From: Chloroflexus sp. Y-396-1
GTDB taxonomy: Bacteria; Chloroflexota; Chloroflexia; Chloroflexales; Chloroflexaceae
Length of the DNA stretch: 64,000 nucleotides
Direction: 5' to 3'
NCBI RefSeq assembly: GCF_000516515.1
Contig: NZ_KI911784.1
Span: forward strand, 3,324,633-3,388,632
Each line of letters begins with the position of its first letter. The first letter of the stretch is position 1. Positions 63,068 to 64,000 of the stretch are shown here, in pieces. A program made the position numbers and the translations under genes. The notes under the pieces were generated by a model. That model was not told the DNA's origin. It was given only the letters and a program-made list of their open reading frames with translations, and searched no databases.

Positions 63068-64000
63068 CTATAGTGGCACCAGCCCGTGCTTCTTCTGTGG
63101 ACGGAACTCACGTTTGGTACGCAGTGATGCCAGTGCCAGACTGAGATAGCGACGGGTCTCACTCGGTACAATGATGCTATCGATCAGATTGCGACCGGCG
63201 CCAACGTAGGGTGAAGCAAATTCGGCGCGGTACAGTCTAACGAACTCGGCCCGTGCCGCTGCGGGATCATCGGCCTGCTTAATCTGGTCACGGTAGATAA
63301 TATTAACCGCTGCTTCCGGTCCCATGACGGCAATCTCAGCACTCGGCCAGGCGGCCACCCGGTCAGCGCCCAAGTCTTTCCCACACATCGCCAGATACGC
63401 ACCACCGTAAGCCTTGCGTAGAATAATGGAGATTTTCGGCGTTGTCGCTGCCGAGTAAGCAAACAACATCTTCGCACCGTGGCGAATAATGCCACCACGC
63501 TCCTGGGCCACACCCGGCAGGAAACCGGGCACGTCAATAAAGGTAATGAGTGGAATATTGAAAGCGTTGCAGAACCGAACGAAGCGTGCAATCTTGTCAG
63601 AGGCATCGATGTCGAGGACGCCGGCCATGACGGTGGGCTGATTGGCAACGATTCCTACCGTACTGCCATCGATACGAGCGAAGCCGATCACGGCATTATC
63701 GGCAAAACCGCGTTGTACTTCGAGAAAATCACCGTCATCGACAATTCGTTTGATGATCGGGATAACATCGTAAGGCTCACGCGGATCATCGGGGATCATG
63801 GTGTCGAGAACGGGATCATTGTAAAAGCGCAGTTCACCATCACCACGATCAGGTGGGTCTTCGAGATTGTTCGATGGCAAAAAGCTCAATAAACGCTTAC
63901 AAAGCGCAATCGCCTCGGCATCATTTTCAGCGATAAAGTGCGCAACTCCGCTTCGGATCTGAGCTTCCGGTCCACCAAGCTCTTCACCGGTTACCTGTTC
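63068..64000 (-). CDS. mmdA: Acyl-CoA carboxyltransferase subunit (partial, continues past the window)
   Basis: 310 codons present; the open frame runs off the right edge, so the N-terminal part is missing. Carboxyltransferase family motifs: VGIVANQPTVMAGVLDIDASDKIARFVRFCNAFNIPLITFIDVPGFLPG, GAKMLFAYSAATTPKISIILRKAYGGAYLAMC and WPSAEIAVMGPEAAVNIIYRD. It resembles methylmalonyl-CoA decarboxylase alpha and propionyl-CoA carboxylase beta. The downstream oadG, biotin carrier and oadB favour the decarboxylase. It uses carboxyl-biotin and an acyl-CoA in the cytoplasm. Confidence 0.9.
   Translation of the reverse strand, partial: EQVTGEELGGPEAQIRSGVAHFIAENDAEAIALCKRLLSFLPSNNLEDPPDRGDGELRFYNDPVLDTMIPDDPREPYDVIPIIKRIVDDGDFLEVQRGFADNAVIGFARIDGSTVGIVANQPTVMAGVLDIDASDKIARFVRFCNAFNIPLITFIDVPGFLPGVAQERGGIIRHGAKMLFAYSAATTPKISIILRKAYGGAYLAMCGKDLGADRVAAWPSAEIAVMGPEAAVNIIYRDQIKQADDPAAARAEFVRLYRAEFASPYVGAGRNLIDSIIVPSETRRYLSLALASLRTKREFRPQKKHGLVPL

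Overview
The window looks like chromosome of a filamentous anoxygenic phototroph of the Chloroflexus type (Chloroflexota). The markers are a BchH-type magnesium chelatase large subunit (29885-33697), a 2-oxoacid:ferredoxin oxidoreductase pair, methylmalonyl-CoA epimerase, MreB, NDH-2, a canonical F-type ATP synthase operon and a sodium-pump-type decarboxylase set. Base composition is moderately GC-rich and genes start with ATG, GTG or TTG behind good Shine-Dalgarno sequences. The genus is my recollection of these families, not the result of an alignment. No rRNA, tRNA, CRISPR array, prophage or intact insertion sequence was seen.

Layout. 0-6 kb (+): GNAT protein, a CopZ-like metal protein behind a CueR-type promoter, a DUF4349 membrane protein, a GGDEF cyclase, and a DJ-1/PfpI protein overlapping a GT4 glycosyltransferase. 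6-9.5 kb (+): UvsE-like nuclease, exported cyclophilin, small membrane protein. 9.7-19 kb (mostly -): aat, membrane protein, YtpQ-like protein, a PurS-PurL fusion, GNAT protein, class III aminotransferase, IMPase. 19.8-25.3 kb (+): ASCH protein, NDH-2, zinc-ribbon/FHA protein, ketopantoate-reductase-like protein, M24 peptidase. 25.6-28.8 kb (-): korA and korB. 29.3-37.9 kb (+): SpoIIAA/STAS-like protein, bchH, a MarR-DHA2 efflux pair, WYL regulator. 38.2-39.5 kb (-): protein kinase and membrane partner. 40.7-43.1 kb (+): HdrD-like/NarI-like redox pair. 43.3-48.2 kb: histidine kinase, mce, rubrerythrin-DinB fusion, mreB. 48.9-55.7 kb (-): atpBEFHAGDC. 56-60 kb (-): receiver/roadblock protein, a conserved unknown, L,D-transpeptidase. 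60-64 kb: divergent old-yellow-enzyme homologue (+) and a methylmalonyl-CoA-decarboxylase-like operon (-) running off the right edge.

The most striking non-genic feature is a set of dispersed repeats. Family 1 is a 189-204 bp element with imperfect 16-bp terminal inverted repeats, ending in CACTGCAAAAA. It occurs four times, and three copies are flanked by 5-7 bp direct repeats that look like target-site duplications. One copy splits korA from korB; another sits exactly behind the -10 box of a consensus promoter. Family 2 is a GC-rich element of up to 291 bp whose best copy has perfect 14-bp terminal inverted repeats. A 120-bp inverted-repeat/hairpin unit and several short GC-rich palindromes complete the picture. 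None carries a transposase, so they look like non-autonomous elements mobilised from elsewhere.

Regulatory signals read directly are a MerR/CueR-type promoter with 19-bp spacer, a 17-bp-arm palindrome over the marR promoter and start region, consensus-like promoters for several genes, a candidate leaderless histidine-kinase mRNA, and two strong hairpins inside the ATP synthase operon. Energy metabolism dominates the gene content: ATP synthase, NDH-2, 2-oxoacid oxidoreductase, an iron-sulfur/membrane quinone module and a putative sodium pump, alongside chlorophyll synthesis and propionyl/methylmalonyl-CoA chemistry.
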